Shown here piece after piece: positions 62,490-64,000 of a stretch of DNA of 64,000 nucleotides; the first letter of the stretch is position 1, and each line of letters starts with the position of its first letter. Location of the stretch: the NCBI RefSeq assembly GCF_002760435.1, contig NZ_AUUU01000121.1, positions 1 through 64,000 of the forward strand, written 5' to 3'. The translations under genes and the position numbers were made by a program. Below the pieces are notes generated by a model. That model made no database searches. It saw only the letters and a program-made list of their open reading frames with translations, and was not told the DNA's origin. Source of the DNA: Clostridium sp. LS (lineage in GTDB: Bacteria > Bacillota > Clostridia > Clostridiales > Clostridiaceae).

Positions 62490-63548
62490 ATGAATAACAA
62501 AGATTTAAGTAATTTGTTAGTCTATAAAAATAATACAATAATTGAGGCAATGAGGTTAATTAATGTTAATAGTAAAGGAATGTTATTTGTAGTAGATGCG
62601 AATAAAAAATTGATTGGAACTATTACAGACGGAGATATACGAAGAGCAATTTTATCAGGGCATCAATTAAGTGAGAGTATAGAAGAAATTTATAACACAA
62701 ATTGCATATTTAGCAGCTCTGATATTAGTTTGGATGAATTAAAGAAACAATTCATAGATAATAAGATAAAATTATTACCAGTAGTTGATAAAAACAAAAC
62801 CGTAATAAATTATTTTGAAATAGATGATTTAATTGATTATAATAGGCTTGAAAAAGAAAATTCGGTTTTGATTATGGCTGGTGGATTAGGAACAAGACTT
62901 AGACCATTCACAGATAATATTCCGAAACCAATGCTAAAAGTAGGTGATAAGCCTATACTTCAAACTATAATTGAACAATTTAGAAATTATGGGTTTAAAA
63001 ATATTTTGATCTCTGTGAATTATAAATCGGATATTATAGAAAATTACTTTAGAGATGGTAGTGATTTTGGAGTAAATATTAAGTACATAAAAGAATCAAA
63101 ACGTTTGGGTACAGCAGGTGCAATTGGTATTGCAAGTAATTATTTAACAAAGCCTTTTTTTGTTATAAATGGAGATATACTTGCAAATGTGAATTTTTAC
63201 AATTTACTACAATATCATGTTGAAAATAATTATAAAATGACAATAGGTTCAAGGTTGTATGAAACGCAAATTCCATACGGGGTATTAAATGTAGATGAAG
63301 CATGTGTCACATCACTGGAAGAAAAGCCGATTATTAATCATTTGGTAAACGGAGGAATATATGTTTTGGAACCAGAAGTTATAAAAAATATTCCCAAGGA
63401 AAAATATTTTGATATAACAGAATTAATTGATATGCTTATAAATAAAAAGGAACGAGTGGGAAGTTTTCCAATTACAGATTATTGGATGGATATTGGAAAG
63501 GTAGAAGATTATTATAGAGCTAACGAAGAAATAGAAAAATATTTTTAA
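62490..63548 (+). CDS. CBS-domain NDP-sugar pyrophosphorylase (PtmE/LgmE type)
   Basis: A 352-residue protein. Two CBS motifs lie in residues 1-115 (MLFVVDANKKLIGTITDGDIRRAIL; KLLPVVDKNKTVINYFEIDDL). A sugar-1-phosphate nucleotidyltransferase domain follows, with LIMAGGLGTRLRPFTDNIPKPML, GTAGAIG, VINGDIL and DYWMDIGKVEDY. The same architecture is found in Campylobacter PtmE, which makes GDP-glucosamine for legionaminic acid. Here it may feed a GDP-linked pathway. That is at odds with the UDP-linked PseB upstream unless two sugars are made. ATG at 62490 follows GAGGGGAG. Confidence 0.85.
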   Translation: MNNKDLSNLLVYKNNTIIEAMRLINVNSKGMLFVVDANKKLIGTITDGDIRRAILSGHQLSESIEEIYNTNCIFSSSDISLDELKKQFIDNKIKLLPVVDKNKTVINYFEIDDLIDYNRLEKENSVLIMAGGLGTRLRPFTDNIPKPMLKVGDKPILQTIIEQFRNYGFKNILISVNYKSDIIENYFRDGSDFGVNIKYIKESKRLGTAGAIGIASNYLTKPFFVINGDILANVNFYNLLQYHVENNYKMTIGSRLYETQIPYGVLNVDEACVTSLEEKPIINHLVNGGIYVLEPEVIKNIPKEKYFDITELIDMLINKKERVGSFPITDYWMDIGKVEDYYRANEEIEKYF

Positions 63549-63637
63549 AAATTGAATTTAAAGTGAAGACGTAAATAAAAGTATTTTTGCATTATTGATT
63601 AAAAAATATTTAAATAAACTTATTGACGGAGGATTTT

Positions 63638-64000
63638 ATGTATAAAAGAAATGTAGAAATTAATTATTCAAAATATGAAGGTGATCAAAATTTGGAAGCA
63701 AAATATGGACTTCCTAATGAAGTTGAATTTTGTACTGAATGTGTAATTTCGAATCAACGTCCAAATTCATGTGTAGAATTTAAGCATAACAAAGAATCTA
63801 AAAAGGAAACTATAAAAATAGATGAAAATGGCTTATGTGATGCTTGTAAAGCTAACAAAGAAAAACAAAAAGTTGACTGGGAGCTTAGAGAAAAAGAATT
63901 AATAGAACTGTGTAATAAATATAGAAAAAATGACGGCTCATACGACTGCTTAATTCCTGGATCAGGAGGAAAAGACAGCTTTTATCAAGCTCATATATTG
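63638..64000 (+). CDS. N-acetyl sugar amidotransferase (PseA/WbpG type), truncated by window end
   Basis: The first 121 codons of a gene that runs off the window. A zinc-finger-like start has C32 and C35 (FCTECVISNQRP), C45, and C67 and C70 (LCDACK). An adenylating PP-loop PGSGGKDSF at 107-115 follows. This matches the N-acetyl sugar amidotransferase family that turns an acetamido group into an acetamidino group on pseudaminic or legionaminic acids, using ammonia from a partner. ATG with GGAGG 7 nt upstream. It extends the nonulosonic-acid operon. Confidence 0.85.
   Translation, partial: MYKRNVEINYSKYEGDQNLEAKYGLPNEVEFCTECVISNQRPNSCVEFKHNKESKKETIKIDENGLCDACKANKEKQKVDWELREKELIELCNKYRKNDGSYDCLIPGSGGKDSFYQAHIL

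Overview
The window is AT-rich, dense in genes with GGAGG-type ribosome binding sites, and reads as chromosome of a motile, anaerobic, saccharolytic Clostridium sensu stricto. The C. beijerinckii / C. butyricum group is my best guess; this is inference from gene content, not a database match. Supporting signs are a pyruvate:ferredoxin oxidoreductase with an adjacent flavodoxin, a clostridial che/fla cluster with CheC, CheD, FliY and FliW-CsrA, a topoisomerase IV pair, and a Maf-based flagellin glycosylation locus. No rRNA, tRNA, CRISPR array, phage or insertion-sequence transposase was seen.

Layout. 0.1-1.7 kb: a zinc/manganese ABC importer pair (permease and ATPase, minus strand) under a promoter whose -35 box is buried in a perfect 8-1-8 palindrome. 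1.8-3.8 kb: dltA and dltC without dltB or dltD. 4.1-6.7 kb: a GH43 glycosidase and its AraC-type regulator, with a 42-bp near-identical element upstream of each. 6.8-13 kb: a decayed small ORF, two conserved small proteins, oligoendopeptidase F, a rhomboid protease and a membrane GT2. 13.2-18.3 kb: parE-parC. 18.4-22.7 kb: a four-helix-bundle S23/IVS-type protein, a DJ-1/PfpI protein, recJ and murG. 22.9-27 kb: flavodoxin and PFOR. 27.1-32.3 kb: a GT2, a Cys/His-rich DUF1292 protein, an aminotransferase, a HAD-IB phosphatase and a class IV aminotransferase.

32.4-52.1 kb is the chemotaxis and late flagellar region. A fapA-like gene leads cheW-cheD-cheB-cheR-cheA, followed by cheC-cheY-cheW-fliM-fliY and a terminator. 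A near-consensus sigma-28 promoter then starts flgM-flgN-flgK-flgL-fliW-csrA-flaG-orf-fliS-fliD-fliT, and last comes flagellin. The flagellin leader carries a hairpin matching the CsrA consensus, so the FliW-CsrA-flagellin switch appears complete here. 52.3-64 kb is flagellin glycosylation. It holds a pyruvate-aldolase-like protein fused to a Maf/GT42-like domain, a KdsB-type CMP-ulosonate synthetase, two Maf glycosyltransferases around a small helical protein, and PseB. An ATP-grasp enzyme, a HAD phosphatase, an SpsF-type cytidylyltransferase, a CBS-nucleotidyltransferase and the start of an N-acetyl sugar amidotransferase follow.

Most interesting points: (1) the aldolase fusion next to a kdsB homologue and maf genes suggests a non-classical route to a Kdo-like ulosonic acid for flagellin. 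(2) A family of about ten intergenic palindromes shares one architecture: arms built of 7-bp units, a TTAAGGA-type box, and GAAA...TTTC hairpins. The arm sequences differ between copies, and one copy encloses the S23-type gene. (3) A 280-bp multi-segment palindrome lies at 30334-30613. (4) A 42-bp operator-like repeat is shared by the GH43 and AraC genes.
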